Part shown: positions 1 to 7,192 of the stretch, piece after piece
How the letters are laid out: every line of letters begins with the position of its first letter
Numbering within the stretch: position 1 is the stretch's first letter
Assembly (NCBI GenBank): GCA_913031515.1
Contig: CAJWET010000030.1
Span: 1 to 13,601, forward strand
Length of the DNA stretch: 13,601 nt
Source of the DNA: an uncultured Acidimicrobiaceae bacterium
GTDB taxonomy: Bacteria; Actinomycetota; Acidimicrobiia; Acidimicrobiales; UBA8592
Reading direction: 5' to 3'
The notes under the pieces: model-generated
The model's database searches: none
What the model was told of the DNA's origin: nothing
The model's input: the letters and a program-made list of their open reading frames with translations, nothing else
Program-made: the position numbers and the translations under genes

Positions 1-455
1 AGGTGGAGTTTCCGTTGAATCAGTAAGTTTCCATAAGCCAATGACCCATTATCGATCACTAGATCGAAATCCCCTTCTCGCTCTTTCAAAGCCCTATATG
101 CCCGAAGTGAGAAAGAAAGAGGTTCCGAAAAGTTTCCTGTGAGATAGGAACACAATTCTACGAAATCCGGGAGATCTTTGATTTCCCAGATACCTGGCAT
201 CCTTCCTGGGAAAAAATCGTTATAGATTTCCAAACTCGGAAATTCATGAAGCGGAACTTTAGGGTCAAGATCGGGATATGGAGGCCCTCCGAAAACTTCG
301 ACCGAATGGCCGAGTTCAACCAGGGCTTTACTCATCTCCCGTACATAGACCCCCTGTCCACCTACATGAGGTTTCCCCCGGTAGGCAAGCATAGCGATCC
401 GGAGATGACCAGCTGCCTTCTCCGTGTATTTCTTTGGCGTAATTCTTTCATCCAT
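1..455 (-). CDS. GT4-family glycosyltransferase, N-terminal part (partial)
   Basis: The frame is open from an ATG at 455 to the left edge, so about 151 codons are present and the C-terminal half is missing. Residues about 17-50 read as the first beta-alpha unit of a GT-B fold: a hydrophobic strand (LRIAMLAYRG), a glycine-rich loop (HVGGQGVYVREMSKAL) and then ELGHSVEVFGGPPYP. This is the usual N-terminus of GT4 enzymes, which transfer a sugar from a nucleotide-sugar donor to a lipid or glycan acceptor on the cytoplasmic side. A later DFDLVIDNGSLAYG segment fits the end of the acceptor domain. The donor-binding half (E-x7-E) is outside the window, so substrate cannot be named. ATG 455 is preferred because a TAAGAT hexamer lies 5 bases upstream and there is no Shine-Dalgarno; in-frame ATGs at 479 and 506 are alternatives. 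It is divergent from dtd. Confidence 0.8.
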   Translation of the reverse strand, partial: MDERITPKKYTEKAAGHLRIAMLAYRGKPHVGGQGVYVREMSKALVELGHSVEVFGGPPYPDLDPKVPLHEFPSLEIYNDFFPGRMPGIWEIKDLPDFVELCSYLTGNFSEPLSFSLRAYRALKEREGDFDLVIDNGSLAYGNLLIQRKLH

Positions 456-460
456 ATGAA

Positions 461-466
461 ATCTTA
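461..466 (-). promoter_or_regulatory. -10-like hexamer TAAGAT before the GT4 gene
   Basis: TAAGAT (TANNNT pattern) on the minus strand is followed by 5 bases and then ATG 455. No ribosome binding site is visible. Transcription would begin at or next to the start codon, giving a leaderless mRNA, which is common in actinobacteria. No good -35 is seen. This is inference from spacing only. Confidence 0.35.
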
Positions 467-525
467 AGGGTATGGACATTGAAGCAAAATTGTGTTTCTT
501 AAGCATGAAATGTTCTAGAAAGACC

Positions 526-540
526 CCTTAATCATTAAGG
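526..540. promoter_or_regulatory. 15-bp perfect palindrome, candidate operator
   Basis: CCTTAATCATTAAGG is a perfect inverted repeat of 7 bases around a central C. It lies in the 129-base divergent region between the GT4 gene and dtd, 45 bases before the dtd start. Related CTTAAG cores occur at 463-468 and 499-504. The position and symmetry suit a dimeric repressor or activator site serving one or both genes. No regulator is encoded nearby and the site could be chance in AT-rich DNA. Confidence 0.35.
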
Positions 541-573
541 TGGTACTGTTTCTTGCTGTCCGCGTGCTTTAAA

Positions 574-579
574 AAGGAG
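574..579 (+). promoter_or_regulatory. Shine-Dalgarno of dtd
   Basis: AAGGAG lies 5 bases before the ATG at 585. It is a near-consensus ribosome binding site and fixes the dtd start, in contrast to several neighbours that have none. Confidence 0.8.
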
Positions 580-584
580 ATTTC

Positions 585-1025
585 ATGAGAGCTCTGGTAC
601 AACGTGTTTCCAAGGCTCGTGTCACAGTAGAAGGAAACACTGTTGGTTCTGTAGGTAATGGTTTGTGCGTCTTTGTCGGTGTCACCCACACCGACACTCC
701 AGAGATTGCAGAAAAATTAGCAAAAAAACTTCTTCATCTCAGAATTTTTGAAGATAGCAACGGAAAAATGAACCTCTCGACAAGCGATATTCATTCAGAA
801 ATACTGGTTGTCTCCCAATTTACCCTCTACGGCGATACTCGGAAGGGTCGTCGCCCAAGTTGGGTAGCTTCTGCTCCTGCAGAGGTAGCTGAACCTCTTG
901 TAGGTTTCCTCGTTGAATGTCTTCAGACGGAGGGCATTCATGTGGAGACTGGGCAGTTCCGTCAATTCATGAATGTAGAACTTACAAACGAAGGTCCGGC
1001 AACTTTATTAATCGATGTAGATTAG
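585..1025 (+). CDS. dtd: D-aminoacyl-tRNA deacylase
   Basis: This cytoplasmic proofreading enzyme hydrolyses D-amino acids (and glycine mischarged on tRNA-Ala) from tRNA. The 146-residue protein has the normal family length and starts with the typical MRALVQRVSKARVTVEG. Both family motifs are present: SQFTLYGDT at 77-85, with the key Thr80 and Gln78, and NEGPAT at 135-140, whose Gly137-Pro138 forms the cis Gly-Pro gate that excludes L-amino acids in the family. The start is supported by a strong Shine-Dalgarno at 574-579. It is divergent from the GT4 gene and its last 4 bases overlap the end of lnt on the other strand. The identification is firm. Confidence 0.96.
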   Translation: MRALVQRVSKARVTVEGNTVGSVGNGLCVFVGVTHTDTPEIAEKLAKKLLHLRIFEDSNGKMNLSTSDIHSEILVVSQFTLYGDTRKGRRPSWVASAPAEVAEPLVGFLVECLQTEGIHVETGQFRQFMNVELTNEGPATLLIDVD

Positions 1026-2491
1026 CGTCTTCTCCTCGCTTGTACGTTTGCTCCGATTAGAGCGAATCCTGCAAGTAATATCATCGGCATTGGTCCCGCT
1101 TTCGTCGCTAATGTATTTCCACTCCGACGTTCTACGGTTGTGTGTAAAATCCGAGTTTCAGAAATAGACGAACGCTCAACAACAGCACCATCGGGGTCTA
1201 TGACAGCGCTGAAACCTGTCGGGGCGGCTTGAAGAACCCATCTTCCTGTTTCCATAGCCCGTAATCGTGAAGAAGCTACTTGTTGAGATTGGAGGATCGT
1301 TAACCAATAGCTTGAACCATTTGTAGGGTTGAGAAGTATCTCACCTCCATTTGACGTAGCTGATCGTGCTCTATCCTCGAAGAATATTTCCCAAGAGATC
1401 GCTATTCCAAGGTTTACAGTTTCGCCGTCGATTTCGAGAATGAGATTTGGTTTTCCATTTCCTGATTTCGTATCCCGAACCGGAAGATAGCTTGGAGCAA
1501 AATGCTTTATGAACCCTCGCAAAGGCACGTACTCTCCGAATGGGACGAGGCGCACCTTGTCGTAACGATCTACTTCGATTCCATCAGGGGAAAATGCGAG
1601 TGAAGCGTTCGCATTTGCTGTTGAACTCACACGCTCAAATATTCCTGCTATTAACCAACTATCGAGCTGGCGAGCTAGTTCTTGCAACTCAACATACTCA
1701 GGTGAATCTGAGAGTGGTTGACGAACGTTTACGACATCTTCAGGCCACAAAACTATATCAACTGGAGTTTCGACCATGGCACTTGCATTCACGTGCCTCT
1801 CGAAAACTTCTCGTTCGTCAGTATCGATAGCTCGAGTGCCTTGCTCGCCGCCACCTTGCACAATAGCCACCGTTGTTTCACCGATCGATTTTCCATTTGG
1901 GGCAACAAATCCAATAGCCCACAGTGCTACAAGAGTGATTCCAGTTGCCGAAGCGATCTTCCACCTTTTCTCACAAGCTGAGGATAGGGCGACTCCAGCT
2001 ATGACCACCAAAGCTGAGAGGAATAACGGGCCGAGAATCCGGACAGTTTGACCAAGTGGGGCTCTACTTTGGCTCATCGCCAGAGTTGCTAAAGGAACTC
2101 CACCGAATGGCCAGCGGTACCGAAGAGCCTCGATGAGAACGAAGGCTGCTGGTAAGGCAAGCCACCTCCATGCCCCTTTAGGTACCATTAAAGCGGCAAT
2201 ACCGACAAAGGCGCTAAAAAGCATTCCCTGGATGAGGTATCCCGGTACGGTTAACGCAATCATCCAGAATGTCCCTGGGAACAACCACCCAACTCCAAAG
2301 GCAAAACCAGTCCAAAATCTGTCGCGTGGGGAAACGGCTTGTGTAAGCAATTGATCAAGGGCGAAAAATGCGAAGAAAGCCAGTGGCCACCAACCCCATG
2401 GGGGCATTGCGAAGGCTAAGCACACGCCACTTGCAGCAGGCTTTAGCGATCCAGTTAATCTAGTTTTCATAGTTGTTCCAAGGGTTCCCAT
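1022..2491 (-). CDS. lnt: Apolipoprotein N-acyltransferase (Lnt-like), Cys-to-Ser at active site
   Basis: Lnt transfers an acyl chain from phospholipid to the N-terminal Cys of lipoproteins at the outer face of the plasma membrane. The 489-residue protein has about six hydrophobic segments in residues 15-200, a nitrilase-fold domain at about 205-445 and a final membrane segment at about 465-482. Nitrilase-type catalytic residues are visible: Glu251 in LWPED, Lys312 in YDKVRLVPFGEYVP and Glu320 in the same block. The nucleophile Cys (C387 in E. coli, in ICYE) aligns with Ser366 in AISWEIFFED; the codon is TCT at 1396-1394. The rest of the domain (NPTNGSSYW, SSRLRAMETGRW, TGFSAVIDPDG) is well conserved, so the gene is not decaying. 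The ATG at 2491 lies one base after the hemY stop; an in-frame ATG at 2470 is an alternative start. It is probably last in the hemE-hemY-lnt run. Activity with Ser is uncertain. Confidence 0.88.
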   Translation of the reverse strand: MGTLGTTMKTRLTGSLKPAASGVCLAFAMPPWGWWPLAFFAFFALDQLLTQAVSPRDRFWTGFAFGVGWLFPGTFWMIALTVPGYLIQGMLFSAFVGIAALMVPKGAWRWLALPAAFVLIEALRYRWPFGGVPLATLAMSQSRAPLGQTVRILGPLFLSALVVIAGVALSSACEKRWKIASATGITLVALWAIGFVAPNGKSIGETTVAIVQGGGEQGTRAIDTDEREVFERHVNASAMVETPVDIVLWPEDVVNVRQPLSDSPEYVELQELARQLDSWLIAGIFERVSSTANANASLAFSPDGIEVDRYDKVRLVPFGEYVPLRGFIKHFAPSYLPVRDTKSGNGKPNLILEIDGETVNLGIAISWEIFFEDRARSATSNGGEILLNPTNGSSYWLTILQSQQVASSRLRAMETGRWVLQAAPTGFSAVIDPDGAVVERSSISETRILHTTVERRSGNTLATKAGPMPMILLAGFALIGANVQARRRR

Positions 2492-2492
2492 C

Positions 2493-3863
2493 TCAGGTGT
2501 TTTTTTCGAGATAATTTTCTACCTTTTGGACGTTAATTCTCGCATCTCGAATACAAGCAGATAACCCAAGACCGTTGAAGGCAGCACCTGCAACGTAAAT
2601 CCCCGGGATTTCACGTTGAAGTCGCTTCTGGATTTCCTCCACTTTGCGTGTGTGGCCTACTTCATATTGAGGAAAGGATTTTGGCCAGCGAACCACTTGA
2701 CTTTCTGAAGGTGCCGCTTTAAGGCCGACCATCAGAGATAGTTCGTCGAGTAATTTCGAGACAAGTTCTCCATCGTCAAGGTTGAAAACTCGATCATCAT
2801 CAACTCTGCCAGCAGAAACCCGAATGAATGTTTTCTGGTCTTTTCCGAGGTGCCCCCACTTCGAAGATGACCATGAACATGCCGTCATTAGAAGCCCTTC
2901 AGATTTTGCGACAAGGAATCCACTCCCATCGAAGGGTTCTACTGCCCCCGATGGGAAAGCAAATAAAACGAAAGCCATCGACGCGTAGTTGATACTTGAA
3001 AGCAGCTTCGCTACTTCGTTATTGGTGTTTCTGAGGATGCCAGCTGAAACATACGCAGGAGTTGACAGGATCACAGCGTTTGCTTCGAGGTTCTCTCGTC
3101 CTTGAACAATCCATTTCCCCTTTTCTTGAACTACCGAATGGACGTTCTCATTCAGGACTATTTTCCCTTTGAGTTCCTCCCCGAGGGCATCAATAATTTT
3201 ACTGAGGCCATCCGGATGAGTTAAGAAAACAGGAGCTTTAGGATCCCGATCAGAAGAACGCACGAATTCTTTGATAGATCGGATCAGACTGAAGTCAAGG
3301 TCAGTGGCAGTAGCTAAGTAAGGGACACCCGCACGCAGACTGATTTTGTCAGGGTCCCCTGCGTTGATACCACCTAGTAGCGGGCCAACGAGCTTATCCA
3401 TTACTTCATCTCCCAATCTCCTCCGAATTAGAGAACCCACAGTTTCATCTTCATGTCGCCCCGTGTCTTCATTAGTGAAATCGTTTTGAGCGGTTTGAAT
3501 GCCTTCTGGACTGATGAGGTCAAGAGAAGCTAATTCCTCCAAATCCAAGGGAATACCAAGAAACTGACTCTTCGGTAAGGTGTGCAATGCCCCATCAACC
3601 CAGATTTTTGCTGATTGTGATACTGGAGCAACAAGTTCACCAGCGAGACCAAGGGCAGAGCAAAGCTCTTTCATCTCTGGTTCTCGTTCCAGAAAAGCAT
3701 CGGGTCCAGTATCGATAGGCATTCCTGCAAATTCCATAGTGAAGATCTTCCCTCCGATGCGAGGTGAAGCTTCGAGAATGGTAACGTCGTATCCCTTTAC
3801 TAACAGTTGATGTGCTGCAGATAATCCACTTATGCCACCACCAATGACAACAACTTTCCTCAT
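2493..3863 (-). CDS. hemY: Protoporphyrinogen/coproporphyrinogen oxidase, FAD-dependent
   Basis: This FAD enzyme removes six electrons from a porphyrinogen. In actinobacteria the family usually acts as CgoX, oxidising coproporphyrinogen III to coproporphyrin III in the coproporphyrin-dependent heme route; which substrate is used here is inferred from that. The 456-residue protein opens with the Rossmann dinucleotide motif VVVIGGGISGLSAA (residues 4-17), then Glu31 in ILEASPRIGGKI, which would bind the ribose of FAD. The C-terminal FAD-contacting block GIYVAGAAFNGLGLSACI lies near residues 423-440. The length is normal for the family. It overlaps hemE by 4 bases (ATGA at 3863-3860), a sign of translational coupling, and lnt starts one base after its stop. 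The partner genes hemH/cpfC and hemQ/chdC are not in the window. Confidence 0.93.
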   Translation of the reverse strand: MRKVVVIGGGISGLSAAHQLLVKGYDVTILEASPRIGGKIFTMEFAGMPIDTGPDAFLEREPEMKELCSALGLAGELVAPVSQSAKIWVDGALHTLPKSQFLGIPLDLEELASLDLISPEGIQTAQNDFTNEDTGRHEDETVGSLIRRRLGDEVMDKLVGPLLGGINAGDPDKISLRAGVPYLATATDLDFSLIRSIKEFVRSSDRDPKAPVFLTHPDGLSKIIDALGEELKGKIVLNENVHSVVQEKGKWIVQGRENLEANAVILSTPAYVSAGILRNTNNEVAKLLSSINYASMAFVLFAFPSGAVEPFDGSGFLVAKSEGLLMTACSWSSSKWGHLGKDQKTFIRVSAGRVDDDRVFNLDDGELVSKLLDELSLMVGLKAAPSESQVVRWPKSFPQYEVGHTRKVEEIQKRLQREIPGIYVAGAAFNGLGLSACIRDARINVQKVENYLEKNT

Positions 3864-4945
3864 CGGTCCACTCGGTATTGATGTACCAGCTGAACGATCC
3901 GTTCAAGGACTTCTGGGTTCACATCAGGCGTAACTCCATGTCCCAGATTAAAAATATGACCTGGGTGCCCATTGTTTAGATGAAGGATTCTAAGAACTTC
4001 TTCTTCGATAGCTGACCATGGGGAGGCAAGTATGGCCGGATCAAGATTTCCCTGCAGGGCTTTCCCATCTCCTACTCGGCTACGGGCTAAATCAAGAGGG
4101 ACTCTCCAATCAACTCCAACAACATCGGCTCCAACTTCGCTCATAAGCTGAAGGAGTTCACCTGTAGCAACGCCAAAGTGAATTTTCGGTACGCCTGTTT
4201 TCGAAACCTCTTCGAACATTCTTTGCACCCAAGGAAATACAAAACGTATGTACTGACTGGGTGATAGCGTTCCCACCCATGAATCAAAGAGTTGAATGGC
4301 ACTCACTCCTGCTTCGATTTGTGACAGCAATGAACTCGTACAAATTGCGGTCAAACGGTCCATTAACTGGTTCCACAGCTCCGGATTTTCGAACATCAAA
4401 CGTTTTGTTTTTTGATAAGAACGAGATGGCCCACCTTCGATTAGATAGCTTGCGATCGTAAAAGGTCCTCCGGCGAACCCGATGAGGGGGATATCTAATT
4501 GGTCTACACATATTCTGATTGTCTCAATAACGTAGGGTGTATCGTGGAACGGATCCAGCTCCCTAAGTCTCTTCAAGTCCTCAGCTGATCTGAACGGGTT
4601 GTCAGTCACTGGTCCAACGCCTGGTTTAATATCCACGCCGAATCCAACAGCATGGACTGGAACAACAATATCGGAGTACAGAATTGCTGCGTCGACTCCA
4701 TACCTACGGATCGGTTGTAGGGTTATTTCGGCTGAGACATCTGGTTTCTTAAGAGTGTCTAGGATGCTCCCTTCTTTCCGCAATGCCCGATATTCGGGTA
4801 GGGAACGCCCAGCTTGACGCATGAACCACACTGGTACGTGTTTTGCCGGCTCACAGCGGCAGGCCTGAAGAAAGGGTGTATTTGTTAGGTCAATGGACGC
4901 CACACCTTCACAGTAGTATTGACGAGTCCAAAGAATCGATTTCAA
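3860..4945 (-). CDS. hemE: Uroporphyrinogen decarboxylase
   Basis: This cytoplasmic enzyme removes four carboxyl groups from uroporphyrinogen III to make coproporphyrinogen III, just before the HemY step. The signature PVWFMRQAGRSLPEYR lies at about residues 38-53 (substrate-binding Arg43 and Arg47), followed by ILYSDIVVP with the essential Asp92, GFAGGPFTIASYLIEGG, and FNLGHGVTPDVNPE near the C-terminus with the conserved His. These residues match the family. The 361-residue reading uses a TTG at 4945; a GTG at 4903 would give 347 residues and still keep all conserved sequence, and neither has a convincing ribosome binding site. The gene heads the hemE-hemY-lnt run and is divergent from helD. 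The function is firm; the exact start is not. Confidence 0.94.
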   Translation of the reverse strand: MKSILWTRQYYCEGVASIDLTNTPFLQACRCEPAKHVPVWFMRQAGRSLPEYRALRKEGSILDTLKKPDVSAEITLQPIRRYGVDAAILYSDIVVPVHAVGFGVDIKPGVGPVTDNPFRSAEDLKRLRELDPFHDTPYVIETIRICVDQLDIPLIGFAGGPFTIASYLIEGGPSRSYQKTKRLMFENPELWNQLMDRLTAICTSSLLSQIEAGVSAIQLFDSWVGTLSPSQYIRFVFPWVQRMFEEVSKTGVPKIHFGVATGELLQLMSEVGADVVGVDWRVPLDLARSRVGDGKALQGNLDPAILASPWSAIEEEVLRILHLNNGHPGHIFNLGHGVTPDVNPEVLERIVQLVHQYRVDR

Positions 4946-5027
4946 ATAGCAAAGAAAGTGTTTTGGAGAACCGGATCTTTCTTTTTCAAGTTCTTCTATG
5001 CGGTGATGAGGAACCTAGATTTTTGGC

Positions 5028-5033
5028 TAGAAT
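5028..5033 (+). promoter_or_regulatory. -10-like hexamer TAGAAT before helD
   Basis: TAGAAT resembles the TATAAT -10 consensus. Six bases follow it before the in-frame CTG at 5040, which would place the transcription start close to that codon. The hexamer overlaps an ATG at 5032 that is in another frame. No good -35 is visible. The rest of the hemE-helD intergenic region (4946-5027) is AT-rich and holds nothing else that I recognise. Confidence 0.3.
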
Positions 5034-5039
5034 GATTAA

Positions 5040-7157
5040 CTGTCAAAAAACCAGTTTTTTGTAGAGATCGAAGAAGAGGTTGCTGTTATTCACCCTGATT
5101 TTCAAGCAGAGCAGGATTACATCGTTAATGCTTATGAGATCCTTGACCGTGCCCATATCCAAGCGCAGAAATTACATTCCATGGTGGAATCAGGCAGGGG
5201 AGGTACACATCAAGCGCGCTTTGAGCGCGATGTTATTTCTGATCAGGTAAATAAGCGTCTATCCCAACTCGATATTGGTGACGCTTCGCTTGTTTTTGGG
5301 CGTATCGATCAAGGAGATCTGAATGAATCCGAAACTTTCTATATTGGGCGGATAGCAGTCTGGGATGAGCAGCAGGATACGATAACTGTTGACTGGCGAG
5401 CTCCCATTGCGGAAGGGTTCTATCGGGCAACCGGAAAACATCCGATGGGACTTACCCGACGACGTCATTTTGCAACACGAAAAAAAGTTCTTCTTGGTAT
5501 CGAAGATGAATTCTTTGGAGAGGACATTGTAGATAACTCTGCAGGACCTGTTTTTAAAGGACGTATGACGCTTGCTGCGACCATGGAGCAGGCAAGAACA
5601 GGACGACTCGGAGACATCGTTGCGACAATCCAAGGGGAACAAGATGAAATTATCCGCTCTCCATTATCGGGCATGCTGATAGTTCAAGGAGGGCCGGGGA
5701 CAGGTAAGACGGTTGTTGCTCTTCATCGGGCTGCATATCTGCTGTACACCTACCGGTTTCCTTTAGAAGGACAAGGGGTACTGGTCATTGGCCCCAACCG
5801 AGTTTTTCTCACATACATTGAACAGGTTCTCCCTTCCTTAGGAGAAGCTGGTGTCCGTCTCGCTGTTCTCTCAGATTTGATACCCCGAGCAAGAGTCCGT
5901 GGATTCGACAATGAGCTAATCGCCTCTATTAAAGGCAAAGATGATATGAAGCATGTCGTACGTGGAGCTATTAAAGATCGGCAACGTCCGATACGAGGAG
6001 ATCTCCGAATTGGTTATGGCCTGCAACGGCTGAACCTAACCATTAAGGATTCCGAAGAGATTATTCGTGAAGCACAACGGCGGTACACGCGCCATAACAG
6101 CGCTCGCGCATTCGTTCGAGACCAAGTATTCCTGAAGTTAGCTGAGAGCTCTAAACATCAGTTACTAGACTCGGAGAAGTTAAAAAATGACCTCTCGTCC
6201 GGACTTGATATTCGGGAGACTCTTGAATGGATGTGGCCATCACTTACCGCTGAACATCTTATTCATGACCTCTTCGGGAGTCGACCTTTATTACAGAGTG
6301 CTGCAGGTGGATACTTAACACAAGATGCTATTTCGGCACTCCACCGTCCTCGGTCACTGCATGCCTCAGAAGTTGAATGGACATCCAATGACGTACCGAT
6401 TTTAGACGAAGCGCAATCCCAGCTCGGCCCTCGAGTAGGACATAGGGAAGAAGAAATAATTCGAACCTACGGGCATATAGTTGTGGACGAAGCCCAGGAC
6501 CTATCACCGATGGAGCTTCGGATGTTGAAACGCCGGTCACTAAATGGTTCAATGACTCTTGTTGGTGATATTGCGCAAGCTACTGGAGCCTGGGCGCATG
6601 ACAACTGGGAGGGTATTGTAGAGGCACTCTCAAACAAATCAGGAACCCGATTTTCCCAACTGACCGTCGGATACCGGCTCCCACAACCAACTATGGATGT
6701 GGCTATCCGTCTTTTACGAGACACCCAATTTGGGTTCAATCCTCCCATTGCAGTTCGCGAAGCCGGTGACGAACCACGATTTATTCATGTTGATACCCCA
6801 GCCCGTCTTCCCGCAACAGTCGTTGCTGTAGTCAGATCGGAATTAGAAAGACTAGGTCCTGGATATCTGGCTGTCATTGTCCCCGATACTCACCTGAAAA
6901 CTGTGTCAGATTCTTTGAGTTCATCAGGTATAGGACATGGACTTGTTGATGCCGGCGCTTTAGAAGACCAGGTGACGTTAGTGCCAGTGAGCCTAGTCAA
7001 AGGTCTTGAAGTGGACGCAGCAGTCGTTGTGGAACCTGCCGAAATCATCGATGGAGAAAAAAATGGACTCCGCGCTCTCTACGTTGCTTTAACTCGAGCT
7101 ACGCAACGGCTCACAATTGTCCACACGCGATCATTACCAGAGTCGCTTATTAATTAA
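5040..7157 (+). CDS. helD: HelD-like RNA polymerase recycling ATPase (SF1 helicase fold)
   Basis: HelD proteins bind stalled or post-termination RNA polymerase, insert an N-terminal coiled coil into its secondary channel and release it from DNA using ATP; some (HelR) give rifampicin tolerance. Counting from the ATG at 5181, all SF1 motifs are present: Walker A GGPGTGKT at 170-177, Walker B VVDEAQD at 434-440, motif III LVGDIAQATGAW at 460-471, TVGYRLP at 495-501, VSLVKGLEVD at 603-612 and LYVALTRATQR at 633-643. The hallmark GRGGTHQARFERD is at 6-18. The frame stays open upstream to a TAA at 5037-5039, and those 47 codons (EIEEEVAVIHPDF, then EQDYIVNAYEILDRAHIQAQ) read as the HelD coiled-coil N-terminus. 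The full protein would be about 705 residues, closer to family length than 658. The only ATG/GTG/TTG in frame near the start is 5181, so translation uses CTG 5040, a frameshift from ATG 5032, or the sequence has an indel. Confidence 0.88.
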   Translation: MSKNQFFVEIEEEVAVIHPDFQAEQDYIVNAYEILDRAHIQAQKLHSMVESGRGGTHQARFERDVISDQVNKRLSQLDIGDASLVFGRIDQGDLNESETFYIGRIAVWDEQQDTITVDWRAPIAEGFYRATGKHPMGLTRRRHFATRKKVLLGIEDEFFGEDIVDNSAGPVFKGRMTLAATMEQARTGRLGDIVATIQGEQDEIIRSPLSGMLIVQGGPGTGKTVVALHRAAYLLYTYRFPLEGQGVLVIGPNRVFLTYIEQVLPSLGEAGVRLAVLSDLIPRARVRGFDNELIASIKGKDDMKHVVRGAIKDRQRPIRGDLRIGYGLQRLNLTIKDSEEIIREAQRRYTRHNSARAFVRDQVFLKLAESSKHQLLDSEKLKNDLSSGLDIRETLEWMWPSLTAEHLIHDLFGSRPLLQSAAGGYLTQDAISALHRPRSLHASEVEWTSNDVPILDEAQSQLGPRVGHREEEIIRTYGHIVVDEAQDLSPMELRMLKRRSLNGSMTLVGDIAQATGAWAHDNWEGIVEALSNKSGTRFSQLTVGYRLPQPTMDVAIRLLRDTQFGFNPPIAVREAGDEPRFIHVDTPARLPATVVAVVRSELERLGPGYLAVIVPDTHLKTVSDSLSSSGIGHGLVDAGALEDQVTLVPVSLVKGLEVDAAVVVEPAEIIDGEKNGLRALYVALTRATQRLTIVHTRSLPESLIN
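5045..5064 (+). other. Candidate -1 frameshift site or homopolymer error at the helD start
   Basis: An ATG at 5032 opens a 10-codon frame that ends with TTT TTG TAG (5056-5064). The heptamer T TTT TTG (5055-5061) fits the X XXY YYZ slippery pattern in this phase, and a -1 slip enters the helD frame at GTA 5061. An A6 run and a T6 run (5045-5050, 5055-5060) can also pair as a small hairpin. One missing base in either run would give the same join, so a sequencing error is an equally good explanation. Confidence 0.35.
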
Positions 7158-7192
7158 ATGAATTTCGTATTTCGCTTTATTCATGATTAATA
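7148..7192. terminator. AT-rich hairpin at the helD / permease convergent junction
   Basis: TATTAAT (7148-7154) pairs with ATTAATA (7186-7192), and ATGAAT (7158-7163) pairs with ATTCAT (7179-7184), around a 15-base loop, with a small internal bulge. The hairpin spans both stop codons and the 19-base gap between the two convergent genes, so it could stop transcripts from either side. It has no GC-rich stem and no clear U tract, so intrinsic termination is doubtful. Confidence 0.3.

Noticed and set aside
246..467. Plus-strand 73-codon frame
   Set aside because: It lies antisense to the GT4 coding sequence, which has clear family motifs.
4843..5064. Plus-strand frame crossing the hemE start
   Set aside because: Most of it is antisense to the conserved hemE N-terminus; only its last ten codons from ATG 5032 are of interest for the helD start.
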